NCBI RefSeq assembly: GCF_001999465.1
Contig: NZ_MQMF01000001.1
Span: 434,001-498,000, forward strand
Reading direction: 5' to 3'
DNA: 64,000 bases
From: Fictibacillus arsenicus
Lineage (GTDB): Bacteria > Bacillota > Bacilli > Bacillales > Fictibacillaceae
Shown: positions 1 through 7,256 of the stretch, piece by piece
Numbering within the stretch: the stretch's first letter is position 1
How the letters are laid out: every line of letters starts with the position of its first letter
Position numbers and translations under genes: made by a program
Notes under the pieces: model-generated
Seen by the model: only the letters and a program-made list of their open reading frames with translations
What the model was told of the DNA's origin: nothing
Databases searched by the model: none

Positions 1-1263
1 TTTTATCCCTGTATACGGCTTCAAAGTATGAGGGGGAAGACTAATAATCGCCTCCACTATCATTCGTTCCTTTAGCAAAGAGCGTGTTATTTGCGCTGTT
101 TCACTAAATAAGAAAGATTCTGTTACTAATGCAACTACATAACCACCAGGTAAAACCATTTCAGTAGCTCTTTCTAAAAATAATTCAGAAGTCTCAAGAA
201 ATTTTCTCTTTCCCTTATTCGTCACGGAGTATCTAAAGTATTCATCTTTCATTTTTTGAACTTTTCCAAAAGGTGGATCTACTACTACTACATCATATAA
301 AGTATTTAAACTGTTATTTGGTTCAAGAGCATCGCCAGAGATTGTATGAGTATTCTTGTGTCCACTAATAACGCTTAACATTTTAAAATAATTCGCTGTG
401 GACTTGTTAAGCTCAATTGCGGTTAACTTCTTAATATTAAGATTACTATTTATCAGAGAATGAGCGATGCTTCCATAGCCTACTCCCATGTCTAGAACAG
501 ATAAACTGTTTAAATTTAAGGAGTTAATAATGCCTGCAAATAATTCTCGAACAGTGGGAGAAGTCAGATACTCCCCGTGAAAATTATTACGTTCTATTAG
601 ATTAATCATCAATTGACCATATAAAGGATGAGTTGCTGGAATTTCACCTAATTTCCAAATAAAATGCTTAAAGTTTCTTTCTCCAATTATTTGTTTTTCA
701 ACATACTGATCAATTCCATAATGTTGATATATTGTTGTTTCCAGTAAATCATAAAACTTGTTTTGATCCATTTCATGCCATTGTTCAAGGGACTCATTTT
801 TTTGTAAATATGATCGTGTCAGTAATCCTTGAAGGATAATAAGCCAGCTGTTCTGAGGAGGCATATCCCCACGGAAGGCATCTAATAAAACATGAAAAGT
901 TCTTTCAATTTCTTGTAGGTCTTCAACAAATATTTTTTCTGTTTTGAAAGTTGGATTCTCTATAGGTAGAAAAGTATCTGTTTCAAACCAGATTGTTCTA
1001 TCCGGTGTAACCAGTAGAGCATACGGTGTTTGAAAAATCTCTGCATAGCTCATTAATTGTTTTTGAGCTGACATAGTAGGTTGTAGTTTGATTTCTACTA
1101 CAACTTGAGGAACAAGTTCGTTGTCTGGGGTAACGGTGTAGCCCACTAGATCAACAATTTTATTATTCATACGAACCTCTTGTTTAACAACCGGCAATCC
1201 CCTTTCTTTTAAAATTTTAACTATCTCTATTTCCATACTTTTTTCATTAAATTGAATCGTCAA
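1..1263 (-). CDS. Partial N6-adenine DNA methyltransferase with N-terminal nuclease-like domain (runs off left edge)
   Basis: The 421 codons read here are open to the window edge, so the C-terminus is missing. The first ~110 residues resemble the HSDR_N type of PD-(D/E)XK domain: an Asp in IVDLVGY, then VVVEIKLQ, giving D...E-x-K. The middle is helical. The C-terminal half is a class I methyltransferase, with motif I VLDMGVGYGS and the catalytic loop VVVDPPFGK (DPPF variant of N/DPPY), followed by SLPPHTLKPYTG as in HsdM-type enzymes. The start chosen is TTG at 1263 because AAAGGGTG lies about 7 nt upstream; the first ATG is 10 codons in. A 98-residue gene lies 22 bp upstream in the same direction. 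A combined restriction-modification (type IIG-like) protein is likely; a methylase of a larger system is the alternative. Confidence 0.75.
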   Translation of the reverse strand, partial: MTIQFNEKSMEIEIVKILKERGLPVVKQEVRMNNKIVDLVGYTVTPDNELVPQVVVEIKLQPTMSAQKQLMSYAEIFQTPYALLVTPDRTIWFETDTFLPIENPTFKTEKIFVEDLQEIERTFHVLLDAFRGDMPPQNSWLIILQGLLTRSYLQKNESLEQWHEMDQNKFYDLLETTIYQHYGIDQYVEKQIIGERNFKHFIWKLGEIPATHPLYGQLMINLIERNNFHGEYLTSPTVRELFAGIINSLNLNSLSVLDMGVGYGSIAHSLINSNLNIKKLTAIELNKSTANYFKMLSVISGHKNTHTISGDALEPNNSLNTLYDVVVVDPPFGKVQKMKDEYFRYSVTNKGKRKFLETSELFLERATEMVLPGGYVVALVTESFLFSETAQITRSLLKERMIVEAIISLPPHTLKPYTGIK

Positions 1264-1285
1264 TTGGAAGCACCCTTTCTGTTTT

Positions 1286-1582
1286 TTAAGCTGTTTCTTT
1301 TGTTTTTGTTTTGTATAAATTAAATGTCCTGAGTTTCTTTAAATACAAGTTTTCATGCTCTGTTTCTTTTCCTGATAGATAAGCAGCTTCGGAGATTGGT
1401 TCGATTGCACGGACCGCAGAAAGAGGTCCCTTCCCTTTTTTTACTCCAGGCATGGTACTTACAAGGTCAATGACATCAATTGAATTGAAGTGACAAGGGG
1501 TTTTTAAAAATCTCGGTACACTTACTTCATTTCTGCTTCCTACATGGCCGTAATAGCAAACCACTTTCCAATACTTATCCAT
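1286..1582 (-). CDS. Hypothetical 98-residue protein upstream of the methyltransferase
   Basis: I do not recognise this protein. It is basic, has no clear membrane segment, and contains a short Lys/Gly-rich stretch (PGVKKGKGPL) in the middle. ATG is preceded by GGGAGGCG at good spacing. It sits 22 bp upstream of the methyltransferase/nuclease gene on the same strand and is probably cotranscribed with it. It could be a small regulator or accessory protein of that system, but nothing in the sequence proves it. Confidence 0.6.
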   Translation of the reverse strand: MDKYWKVVCYYGHVGSRNEVSVPRFLKTPCHFNSIDVIDLVSTMPGVKKGKGPLSAVRAIEPISEAAYLSGKETEHENLYLKKLRTFNLYKTKTKETA

Positions 1583-1794
1583 CAGTTACGCCTCCCTGAT
1601 CTAACTGTATTTATTTTTACCATTGATGCGTTTTGTATATTAGTAATATACCACCAATTTTTGGGTTTGTAAACGCATTTAATTAAAAAAAAAATAATAT
1701 TTTACGCGCCAATGATAAAATATAGAAAAATCATAAGATAACAGCAAAAACATTGCATCTATATTTATAGAAACCAAGTTAACTCAATACATAA

Positions 1795-2289
1795 TAGATG
1801 CGATTTTGCGGGGCATCGAACCCCTTAAACCCGACTGGATCCGGCTACGCCTAAATACAGTTCGCTTCTTTTTCTTCATCTGTTTTCGCAGTTTTAGAAA
1901 AAATCACTTTGATATAACGGCTGCGGGCATCGAGCCCTTGACGTTAGGCGACGGCATTCCTTTCGATCTGCTTTTCGCCGCCGGTGGGTGCGGCTCTTCT
2001 CCTTCCTTCGTTCTCTTCATAGTAACAACTTCGCTTATTACAGCCGGAAGGGCGGGCGTTCGGGGAAAGAAATCGGCAAAGCCAAGTCGGCTAAACCACC
2101 GTAATCTTGCAAAGTACGCAAGCTAACGGTGGCTAAGTCATTGGGCTTTCCTCGCTTTCTAACGGAAAAGCCCGTAAAGCATGGCCTTTCCCTACCCCTC
2201 TCTGGCAAGTTCGCTTCTTCGTGAGCGCACCCTTCCCCCTGTTTGCACGAATTGTTCAGGCTTCCTCAACACGGAAGGGAGAGATTAAA
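1795..2289 (+). other. GC-rich structured non-coding leader upstream of the RadC-like gene
   Basis: This ~500 bp is much richer in G+C than the surrounding AT-rich DNA and has no convincing gene; the open frames in it lack ribosome binding sites. It contains several hairpins: GGGG-CATCGAA-CCCC (1810-1824), GGG-CATCGAG-CCC (1925-1937), a two-part stem CCACCGT/ACGGTGG enclosing CTTGC/GCAAG (2096-2132), and GGGCTTTCC/GGAAAAGCCC (2143-2171). The 3' end leads directly into the RBS of the RadC-like gene at 2290. It may be a structured RNA, a cis-regulatory leader or a replication/transfer site; I cannot assign it to a known family. Confidence 0.45.
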
Positions 2290-2733
2290 ATGGAAACAAT
2301 CTACGAAGTAGTGAGGATTAAACAAGTAATCAAGGAGGTGGAGGCAAACGAAAAGTTCGTTATTCGTTCGCCACAGGACGCTGCGGATGTTGCAGCTCAA
2401 TTTATTGGAGATGATGATCGTGAGGTGTTCTTTGTGATGTGTCTTAACACGAAGAACCAAGTGGTTGCAGTGCATCGCTGCCATGTGGGAGGGTTAAACG
2501 CTAGCATCTTTATGCCTAGAGAGGTATTCAAGTCTGCGATTCTAAATAACAGTGCATCGATCATCGTGAGCCATCAGCATCCTAGTCAAGATGTCACGCC
2601 TTCTCGAGAAGATATTGAGGTGACATCAAGGCTTGTAGAATGCGGAAAGATACTAGGGATTGAGGTATTAGATCATCTCATCATCAATACAAAAGCCAAC
2701 TACTACAGTTTGAAAGAGAATGCTAGATTGTAA
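2290..2733 (+). CDS. RadC-like JAB/MPN+ domain protein, short mobile-element form
   Basis: The 147-residue product is essentially a lone RadC/JAB domain. It shows the metal-binding core SHQHPSQD...S..D (H-x-H-P-S-x-D with a downstream S/D), and lacks the N-terminal helix-hairpin-helix region of full-length chromosomal RadC (about 230 residues). Short RadC proteins of this kind are common on plasmids, ICEs and phages; their enzymatic role is unsettled. The start at 2290 follows GGGAGAG; an in-frame GTG at 2221 lies inside the GC-rich leader and has no RBS. The final codons lie inside a 25-bp sequence repeated at 4929-4953. A strong terminator follows. Confidence 0.85.
   Translation: METIYEVVRIKQVIKEVEANEKFVIRSPQDAADVAAQFIGDDDREVFFVMCLNTKNQVVAVHRCHVGGLNASIFMPREVFKSAILNNSASIIVSHQHPSQDVTPSREDIEVTSRLVECGKILGIEVLDHLIINTKANYYSLKENARL
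2707..2731 (+). repeat. 25-bp direct repeat, copy 1 (3' end of RadC-like gene)
   Basis: These 25 bases, beginning AGTTTGAAAG and ending GCTAGATTGT, cover the last codons of the RadC-like gene and recur exactly at 4929-4953. The similarity continues weakly past the repeat (GAGA..AGGGAG in both). The arrangement resembles the pair of core sites left by integration into a gene's 3' end, with 2.2 kb between them. Confidence 0.8.
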
Positions 2734-2739
2734 GAGAGA

Positions 2740-2764
2740 GGGAGGAAATCCTCCCTTTTTTTTT
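2740..2764 (+). terminator. Rho-independent terminator after the RadC-like gene
   Basis: GGGAGGA/TCCTCCC stem with a 2-nt loop followed by nine T residues, 7 bp after the RadC-like stop codon. Confidence 0.85.
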
Positions 2765-2850
2765 GCTCATTTATTCTATTTATATAATAGATTTCCATCT
2801 AATATCTTAAAACAATAAAGTTAGCACCAATCTTACAACTGTTTTTATAA

Positions 2851-3252
2851 CTAGAATGGAGCATCTTCAGTACTTTGTTCTATTACGTCTGCTTCACCTG
2901 ACTTTACTTTCTCTTCGTGCTCTCTCATGATGCTTTGAAATTCTAATAATTCCTCCTCTTCAGCTGGACGAAGTTCATTCACGAACTTATCGTCCTTATG
3001 CGGAGCAACCATCAAGAATGGAGCTTCTTCTTTGTCGTTGTCATCCTGAAGTACGATCATGATCTTCTCAGGTGTGCAGACAGCGGATACCGTATTTAAA
3101 CGAGTAGGTTCTCCATTATTTAAAGTCGTCTCGAATCCAGAAGGAATCGTATCGATAATCGCGCGCGCATCAAAAGAAGCTTTACGCTCTTCCATTTTCT
3201 TATTTCTAAATACAGATAAATCAATAATTCCTTGTTTAGTTCGTTTTGTCAC
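2851..3252 (-). CDS. Hypothetical acidic protein ending in an EDAPF tail
   Basis: I do not recognise a family for these 133 residues. The N-terminus is basic (MTKRTKQG), the middle looks like a compact alpha/beta domain, and the C-terminal 40 residues are strongly acidic and end in TEDAPF, reminiscent of the protein-binding tip of SSB proteins (acidic residues then PF). The GTG start at 3252 has AAGGAGATC upstream. It lies 24 bp after a 159-residue unknown gene on the same strand, with an HNH gene beyond, suggesting one transcription unit between the two 25-bp repeats. An SSB-partner mimic is only an inference from the tail. Confidence 0.6.
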   Translation of the reverse strand: MTKRTKQGIIDLSVFRNKKMEERKASFDARAIIDTIPSGFETTLNNGEPTRLNTVSAVCTPEKIMIVLQDDNDKEEAPFLMVAPHKDDKFVNELRPAEEEELLEFQSIMREHEEKVKSGEADVIEQSTEDAPF

Positions 3253-3276
3253 TGTCTGATCTCCTTGGCATTTATT

Positions 3277-3756
3277 TTAATATTCCAGAATGTTATCAAT
3301 ACTTTCTAAAACATCTCTTGATAAGTTTTGATTTGCCTCTTCATTGAGTTCTCTCTGTCTTTCGAGTTTTGCTTCTTCTTTTCTTACTTCTTCCTTTAAG
3401 TTTTCAAGTAGTTCTATCACACCTTCTTCTTTAAAAAACAAGTAGATGTTTCCAAAGTAAAGCCAGTAGCCTTTAGGATTATCACGTTCATAATGAAATG
3501 TTAATTCAAGAGGAGGATTCAATACACCTTGTTTTTTACTTGCAGCATATTGATCAAAAAATAATGTTATATGACCTTTTGAAACATGAAACTGGAAACC
3601 ACTTAAAATAGGAATGCCTTTATTAACACTGAAATTAGAAGTTACTTCAGGATAGTGGTTACTATCACCAATTAATTGAACACAAATTTCATTTCCTGAC
3701 TCTAGCACACTCTGTAAAAATACTTGAAACTCTAATATTGACAATGTTTTTTTCAT
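3277..3756 (-). CDS. Hypothetical 159-residue protein
   Basis: No family is recognised. The first ~110 residues have a mixed beta pattern with aromatic residues (GYWLYFGNIYLFF). The C-terminal third is a charged helix (KEEVRKEEAKLERQRELNEE) likely to form a coiled coil. It is soluble, with no signal peptide. It sits between the HNH gene (upstream on this strand) and the EDAPF-tail gene (24 bp downstream), so it probably belongs to the same small operon. Confidence 0.6.
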   Translation of the reverse strand: MKKTLSILEFQVFLQSVLESGNEICVQLIGDSNHYPEVTSNFSVNKGIPILSGFQFHVSKGHITLFFDQYAASKKQGVLNPPLELTFHYERDNPKGYWLYFGNIYLFFKEEGVIELLENLKEEVRKEEAKLERQRELNEEANQNLSRDVLESIDNILEY

Positions 3757-3797
3757 AATCCTATATTTCCTTTAATTTATATTTTGAGTACTAATAG

Positions 3798-4184
3798 TTA
3801 AAAATTTACTTGTGTATTTTTAGTTACTAAGAACGTTTTTAAATCCATTTTCCCTTTTTGTTCATTGCAAGGCTTACAGCAGCAAGCCTGGTTTTCAGGA
3901 AGATCACTGCCGCCTTTTGCCCTTGCTATGATATGATCTGCTGTTAATTCAGGATGGTCGTGATGCATTACTTTACCGCATATGTAACATGTGTATTTGT
4001 CTCGTTCTATGGCTACTTGTCTGAATATCTTTTTATCCTCTCTATTGTAACGGAGCTTCAAGGTGTTCCAGCCAATCCAATCAGCACACTGACGAGTGAT
4101 CAATTGATGTGCTCTCTTCTTGGTGCATTTCGATATTTGAATTCCGTGCTTATCCATAACTGTGATATATTGCTTGCTTTCCAA
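3798..4184 (-). CDS. HNH endonuclease
   Basis: The 128-residue product carries a clear HNH (beta-beta-alpha-metal) domain in its C-terminal half: zinc-type CYIC...CCKPC cysteine pairs around the ADHIIARAKGG core (catalytic His in DHI) and ENQACCCKPCNEQKG with the Asn and closing residues. HNH proteins of this length are typical of phages and mobile elements and nick or cut DNA. The likely start is TTG at 4184 behind GGGAGG; no in-frame ATG precedes the domain closely. It is the first gene of a leftward group (HNH, 159-aa, 133-aa) and diverges from the regulator gene at 4436. Confidence 0.85.
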   Translation of the reverse strand: MESKQYITVMDKHGIQISKCTKKRAHQLITRQCADWIGWNTLKLRYNREDKKIFRQVAIERDKYTCYICGKVMHHDHPELTADHIIARAKGGSDLPENQACCCKPCNEQKGKMDLKTFLVTKNTQVNF

Positions 4185-4375
4185 GACATTAGTGCCTCCC
4201 TTTTAACCAGATCTATGAAAATCACTTCTTATTTTTAGCAGCAACCATACCTGTAATCGGTAATTTTTTCAAAATATAAAGTGGTATGTATGGGTTGTAT
4301 CTATTTTGGAGCTTTTTTTTTCATAACCTTAAAGTTTATTGCGAATCTTTTTCCTTTTGAGTGGGTGATTATTTT

Positions 4376-4422
4376 GTATACTTTGTATACGAAATGATGT
4401 ACACTATGTATACAAAGTATAC
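4376..4422. promoter_or_regulatory. Double palindromic operator upstream of the 4436 gene
   Basis: GTATACTTTGTATAC (4376-4390) and its exact reverse complement GTATACAAAGTATAC (4408-4422) are separated by 17 bp. Each 15-bp arm is itself nearly palindromic (GTATAC...GTATAC), so four half-sites lie within 47 bp, ending 1 nt before the AGGAGGG ribosome binding site of the 4436 gene. This is the geometry of a repressor or partition-type binding site. The 4436 product, with an HTH-like C-terminal region, is the obvious candidate to bind it. Confidence 0.75.
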
Positions 4423-4435
4423 AGGAGGGAACGTC

Positions 4436-4948
4436 ATGAAACATACGACCAAAAAAATATTGGAAGTTTTTCCGGATCTTGAGCAGCACTTGTTAGGAAA
4501 AAAGAACATGAATGAAGAAGTTTTAAGCGCTATGGACCCTGTAAAACGAACGTTCCTGCAGCTGGGGAGCTTTTTTGAAAACCCTAAACAGGAACATTTT
4601 GATCTTGCTCTTTTGTATCAGCATTTAGACGGTGATTGGCTGGAGTTGGCATTAGAACTTATTACTCGTTATTTCAGGGAAGAGACGTATCTCATTCAAA
4701 AGCCTTCTTATAGTCTTATTAAAGATGGTTCGGATTATTTGAATCAAACGGAGTTTGCTCGGTACTTGACTGATCAGGGAGTTCCGTATGACCGGCAAAA
4801 ACTGAACTTGTATTATGAACGAGGGAAAGTGCCAAAAGCCGATCTTTTTTTGGGCAGTGGCAAAAAATATTGGCATCTCTCTACGGTGCAAGCCTTTTGC
4901 GAACAGGAGAAGAATCGAATGATTCATAAGTTTGAAAGAGAATGCTAG
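4436..4948 (+). CDS. Putative DNA-binding protein with MerR/excisionase-like C-terminal helix-turn-helix
   Basis: The 170-residue product is unrecognised as a named family. Residues ~100-155 (LNQTEFARYL...VPYDRQKLNLYYERGKVPKAD...) read like the winged HTH of excisionase/MerR-type proteins, in which a target-recognition helix is followed by 'YYERGKVP'. The N-terminal half is helical. ATG at 4436 follows a perfect AGGAGGG; an upstream in-frame ATG at 4361 has no RBS and lies across the palindromes. The stop codon lies inside the second 25-bp repeat (4929-4953), so the C-terminus may have been shaped by recombination there. Autoregulation through the operator at 4376-4422 is inferred. Confidence 0.65.
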   Translation: MKHTTKKILEVFPDLEQHLLGKKNMNEEVLSAMDPVKRTFLQLGSFFENPKQEHFDLALLYQHLDGDWLELALELITRYFREETYLIQKPSYSLIKDGSDYLNQTEFARYLTDQGVPYDRQKLNLYYERGKVPKADLFLGSGKKYWHLSTVQAFCEQEKNRMIHKFEREC

Positions 4949-4953
4949 ATTGT
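4929..4953 (+). repeat. 25-bp direct repeat, copy 2
   Basis: Exact copy of 2707-2731. Here it is read in another frame and supplies the last six codons of the 4436 gene. A hairpin terminator follows 15 bp later, as it does after copy 1. Confidence 0.8.
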
Positions 4954-4967
4954 GAGAAATAGGGAGT

Positions 4968-5003
4968 AATACCTTTTTTCTTGTGATAAAAAAGGTATTA
5001 TTT
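4968..5003 (+). terminator. Terminator after the 4436 gene
   Basis: AATACCTTTTTT/AAAAAAGGTATT 12-bp perfect stem with an 8-nt loop, 19 bp downstream of the stop codon. Confidence 0.75.
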
Positions 5004-5100
5004 CCGAACAGCTGGCTGAAGCTGAGTAGGAGAAATTCCTAGAAAAATAAATCACTCCCCCATGACTCAATCCCCTAGGTACTGCTTGTACATACATTAA

Positions 5101-5135
5101 AAAGAGGTTGCACCTACTTTAGATGCAACCTCTTT
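5101..5135 (-). terminator. Terminator of the small membrane protein gene
   Basis: AAAGAGGTTGCA/TGCAACCTCTTT, a 12-bp perfect stem; read on the minus strand it is followed by a T run (TTTTTA) and lies 15 bp past the stop codon at 5150. Confidence 0.8.
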
Positions 5136-5149
5136 CTGTTCTCAGTCCG

Positions 5150-5323
5150 TTATCCGAATAGTTTGCTGATGACGTAAACTATAATCGTCATTATTGTTAC
5201 TTGAATAACGATGATATAAGTTTTCTTAAGGAAACTACCCTTGTACTTATCCTTCCATTCAAAAATTACTAGAAAAAAAAGGATAGACAATGCTGTAAAA
5301 AAACTATTCAGAATAGACATCAT
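5150..5323 (-). CDS. Small two-helix membrane protein (57 aa)
   Basis: A short gene encodes a 57-residue peptide starting MMSILNSFFTALSILFF. Two hydrophobic segments (about residues 3-21 and 36-53) flank a charged loop EWKDKYKGSFLKK, so it should be an integral membrane hairpin. The start has GTGG (weak SD) close upstream and a strong terminator follows. No family is recognised. It is monocistronic and lies between the 4436 gene and the sigma-factor operon. Confidence 0.6.
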   Translation of the reverse strand: MMSILNSFFTALSILFFLVIFEWKDKYKGSFLKKTYIIVIQVTIMTIIVYVISKLFG

Positions 5324-5463
5324 TTCACCACTTTATGATTTTTAGTTTACCCACCATCCTGTAAAACACTTTTTTATAATTGTAAAAGTTCAACATAGCC
5401 ACCAAGTAAGAATACTTGGAGATTTTATATATATCGACTTATCTCTTATGTTTCATTCCATTT

Positions 5464-5835
5464 TTAATTCCCAGTATTGTTTTTAAGGAAATTAACTAGC
5501 TGGTTATAATCATCTGTTCTATAAATTTCCTCTTTATTATCAAAGACAATATAAGTTGGTTCTTCTTTTAACTTTAAAAACTCATATTTTTGTTGAGCTC
5601 TCTTTAACGAGCTGGCATTAAAGATAGATTGAATGTTGTTTATTTCCGCATCTTCCTCTAGGTCAAAACTGTCTCTCTCATCTCCAACGATAAAAAGAGC
5701 AACTTTATTTGCATCCTCTGCTAAAAAGCGTTTTTCCTCTTCGGAATTTGTGTTATCGATTGTTGTGTTACTGCATCCTAATAACATACAGATTAAAGTT
5801 ACAGCTACTATTGTTTTTACATTAGACAGCATCAT
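5464..5835 (-). CDS. Small lipoprotein, last gene of the ECF sigma operon
   Basis: The N-terminus has a hydrophobic segment ending in the lipobox LLGC (Cys at residue 21), followed by a Ser/Thr/Asn-rich linker, so the mature ~100-residue domain should be anchored on the outer face of the membrane. The body is acidic, with a C-terminal part resembling a small alpha/beta domain (PTYIVFDNKEEIYRTDDYNQLVNFLK), thioredoxin-like in pattern only. The ATG has GAGGAGTG upstream. It is 22 bp after the anti-sigma gene, so it is probably cotranscribed with it. Function unknown. Confidence 0.65.
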   Translation of the reverse strand: MMLSNVKTIVAVTLICMLLGCSNTTIDNTNSEEEKRFLAEDANKVALFIVGDERDSFDLEEDAEINNIQSIFNASSLKRAQQKYEFLKLKEEPTYIVFDNKEEIYRTDDYNQLVNFLKNNTGN

Positions 5836-5857
5836 TTTAAAAACACTCCTCTAGTTG

Positions 5858-6595
5858 TTATTTCATAGATTTGGCTATTTTAAGCAGCTCTTCAGATTCC
5901 TCGCCACTCTTATTCTTAAATGAATAATACCTCAAATCATATTCAATACCGTTATCAATCCAACTTATCATGTCGACATTCTCATTTTTCGTTAAATAAG
6001 CATTATTTCCGTTCAATGATACTTCTTGATGATAATCATGTTTTTTTATGATTGAATTTACATTGTTAGGAAAGTTAGAAATCGTTAATTCAACATATCT
6101 TGCCCCCTGATCGGTTGTGTCAGGAATATACTTAACATCAACGGAGATTTTATTTTTATCTTCAAACCATTCTGTAATCGTAGCTACAGGTTCTTTTTTC
6201 GAAAATGGAAGATAGTACGGTAAATTATAATTAAATAATACTACTTCTTTCGCTTTTTCAATAGATACTGGACTGAAAATTTTCCTCTCATTCCCAACCG
6301 TGTGTTCAAGCTTAAGTTGGGAAACATCAATTTGATCGCCTGATCGAATAGTTGTTTGGCTGCTATCTCCGCTCAACTCCTGAAAGATAAAGAAACTCGT
6401 TCCCCCAAGCAAGACTGTACATATAGCAATATTCATTACTGGTTTTAACAGAGAGAATCTCTTAAAAGGAGATACTTTATTCGGTAAGATAGATATAGAA
6501 TCCATCACTTCTCTTTTTCTCTCTTCTGAAAACTTAGCATCTTTAAAGGTGCTCTCTAACATCGCTTCTCTAATTTTAGTTAATCTGTTCTCCAT
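5858..6595 (-). CDS. Anti-sigma factor-like membrane protein, DUF4367-like C-terminus
   Basis: The 245-residue product has a cytosolic helical N-terminus (~60 residues), a single membrane helix (about residues 63-82: MNIAICTVLLGGTSFFIF) and an extracytoplasmic domain ending in the DUF4367-like pattern 'MISWIDNGIEYDLRYYSF'. This topology and its position one base after the sigma gene stop codon identify it as the likely cognate anti-sigma factor. The ATG at 6595 is preferred to an upstream in-frame ATG inside the sigma gene because GGAAAGGGG sits upstream of it. The extracytoplasmic domain resembles the secreted protein encoded at 7257, which suggests a shared ligand or fold. Confidence 0.75.
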   Translation of the reverse strand: MENRLTKIREAMLESTFKDAKFSEERKREVMDSISILPNKVSPFKRFSLLKPVMNIAICTVLLGGTSFFIFQELSGDSSQTTIRSGDQIDVSQLKLEHTVGNERKIFSPVSIEKAKEVVLFNYNLPYYLPFSKKEPVATITEWFEDKNKISVDVKYIPDTTDQGARYVELTISNFPNNVNSIIKKHDYHQEVSLNGNNAYLTKNENVDMISWIDNGIEYDLRYYSFKNKSGEESEELLKIAKSMK

Positions 6596-6596
6596 T

Positions 6597-7139
6597 TTAA
6601 ATACCCCTTTCCATAAACGCATTTTTCAAGAGATCTTTTGCCCTTTTATGACGAGTTTTGATTGTGTTGAGGTTGAGTTCTAATAAGTTACTAATCTCAA
6701 TTAACGATAGCTCTTCAAAATAATGCAAAAATATAATTTCGCGATATTTAACAGGTAGATCTAAAACCGCATCTGATATCTGCTTATTTTCGTCTCTTTC
6801 CAGAAGGACCTCTTCTGCAGATTTTTCTTTAAAGAATGTTATTAAACTATCTGATATGATTGTTTGTCTGTAATGCCAGCTTCTAAAATAATCTTTACAG
6901 ATGTTCACCGTAATTTGGTATAACCAACTTTTGAAATTCTTTCCCCTAAACTGTTCAAATTTTGTAAAACACTTTATAAAAACTGCTTGGGTAACATCAT
7001 CAGCTTGAGACTTGTTTTTCACATAACTATAAGCTAGGCGAAAAATATCTGTGCTGTATATCTCCATAATCTGTTCGAATTGCTCTTCTTTAGAACTTAT
7101 GTGTTGAAGACCATTCGCTTCCGAACGGTTATACCCCAT
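6597..7139 (-). CDS. ECF-family RNA polymerase sigma factor
   Basis: The 180-residue product has sigma region 2 (FRLAYSYVKNKSQADDVTQAVFIKCFTKFEQF, then FKSWLYQITVNICKDYFR for the -10 contact helix) and region 4 (LPVKYREIIFLHYFEELSLIEISNLLELNLNTIKTRHKRAK, the -35 HTH), as in RpoE/SigW-type factors. Lys-Thr in place of the usual K-S/T-R-L motif is minor variation. ATG at 7139 follows GGAGGGG at 6 nt; the upstream ATGs lack spacing. The anti-sigma gene follows one base after the stop. An ECF-type promoter lies upstream (7170-7198), so autoregulation is likely. Confidence 0.9.
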   Translation of the reverse strand: MGYNRSEANGLQHISSKEEQFEQIMEIYSTDIFRLAYSYVKNKSQADDVTQAVFIKCFTKFEQFRGKNFKSWLYQITVNICKDYFRSWHYRQTIISDSLITFFKEKSAEEVLLERDENKQISDAVLDLPVKYREIIFLHYFEELSLIEISNLLELNLNTIKTRHKRAKDLLKNAFMERGI

Positions 7140-7169
7140 AGTGAGCCCCTCCATCATTGTTGTACATAT

Positions 7170-7198
7170 AAGACGTAGCTTACCGCAAAATAGTTTGG
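7170..7198 (-). promoter_or_regulatory. Candidate ECF-type promoter of the sigma operon
   Basis: On the minus strand CCAAAC (7193-7198) and CGTCTT (7170-7175) are spaced 17 bp apart, matching the ...AAC / CGTC pattern of Bacillus ECF promoters. It lies ~30 bp upstream of the sigma start codon. Confidence 0.5.
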
Positions 7199-7205
7199 AT
7201 AAAAT

Positions 7206-7241
7206 AAAAACATTCTAAAGAAAAACCTTTAGAATGTTTTT
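7206..7241 (-). terminator. Terminator after the secreted-protein pair
   Basis: AAAAACATTCTAAAG/CTTTAGAATGTTTTT long stem with A/T flanks on both sides, 15 bp beyond the stop at 7257. Confidence 0.8.
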
Positions 7242-7256
7242 ATTTTATCATTTCAA

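Noticed and set aside
1806-2126. A 106-residue open frame starting RGIEPLKPDW in the GC-rich leader.
   Set aside because: No RBS, cysteine/proline-poor random composition, hairpins across it; peptides of the SGIEPL type come from RNA-like sequence, not from real genes.
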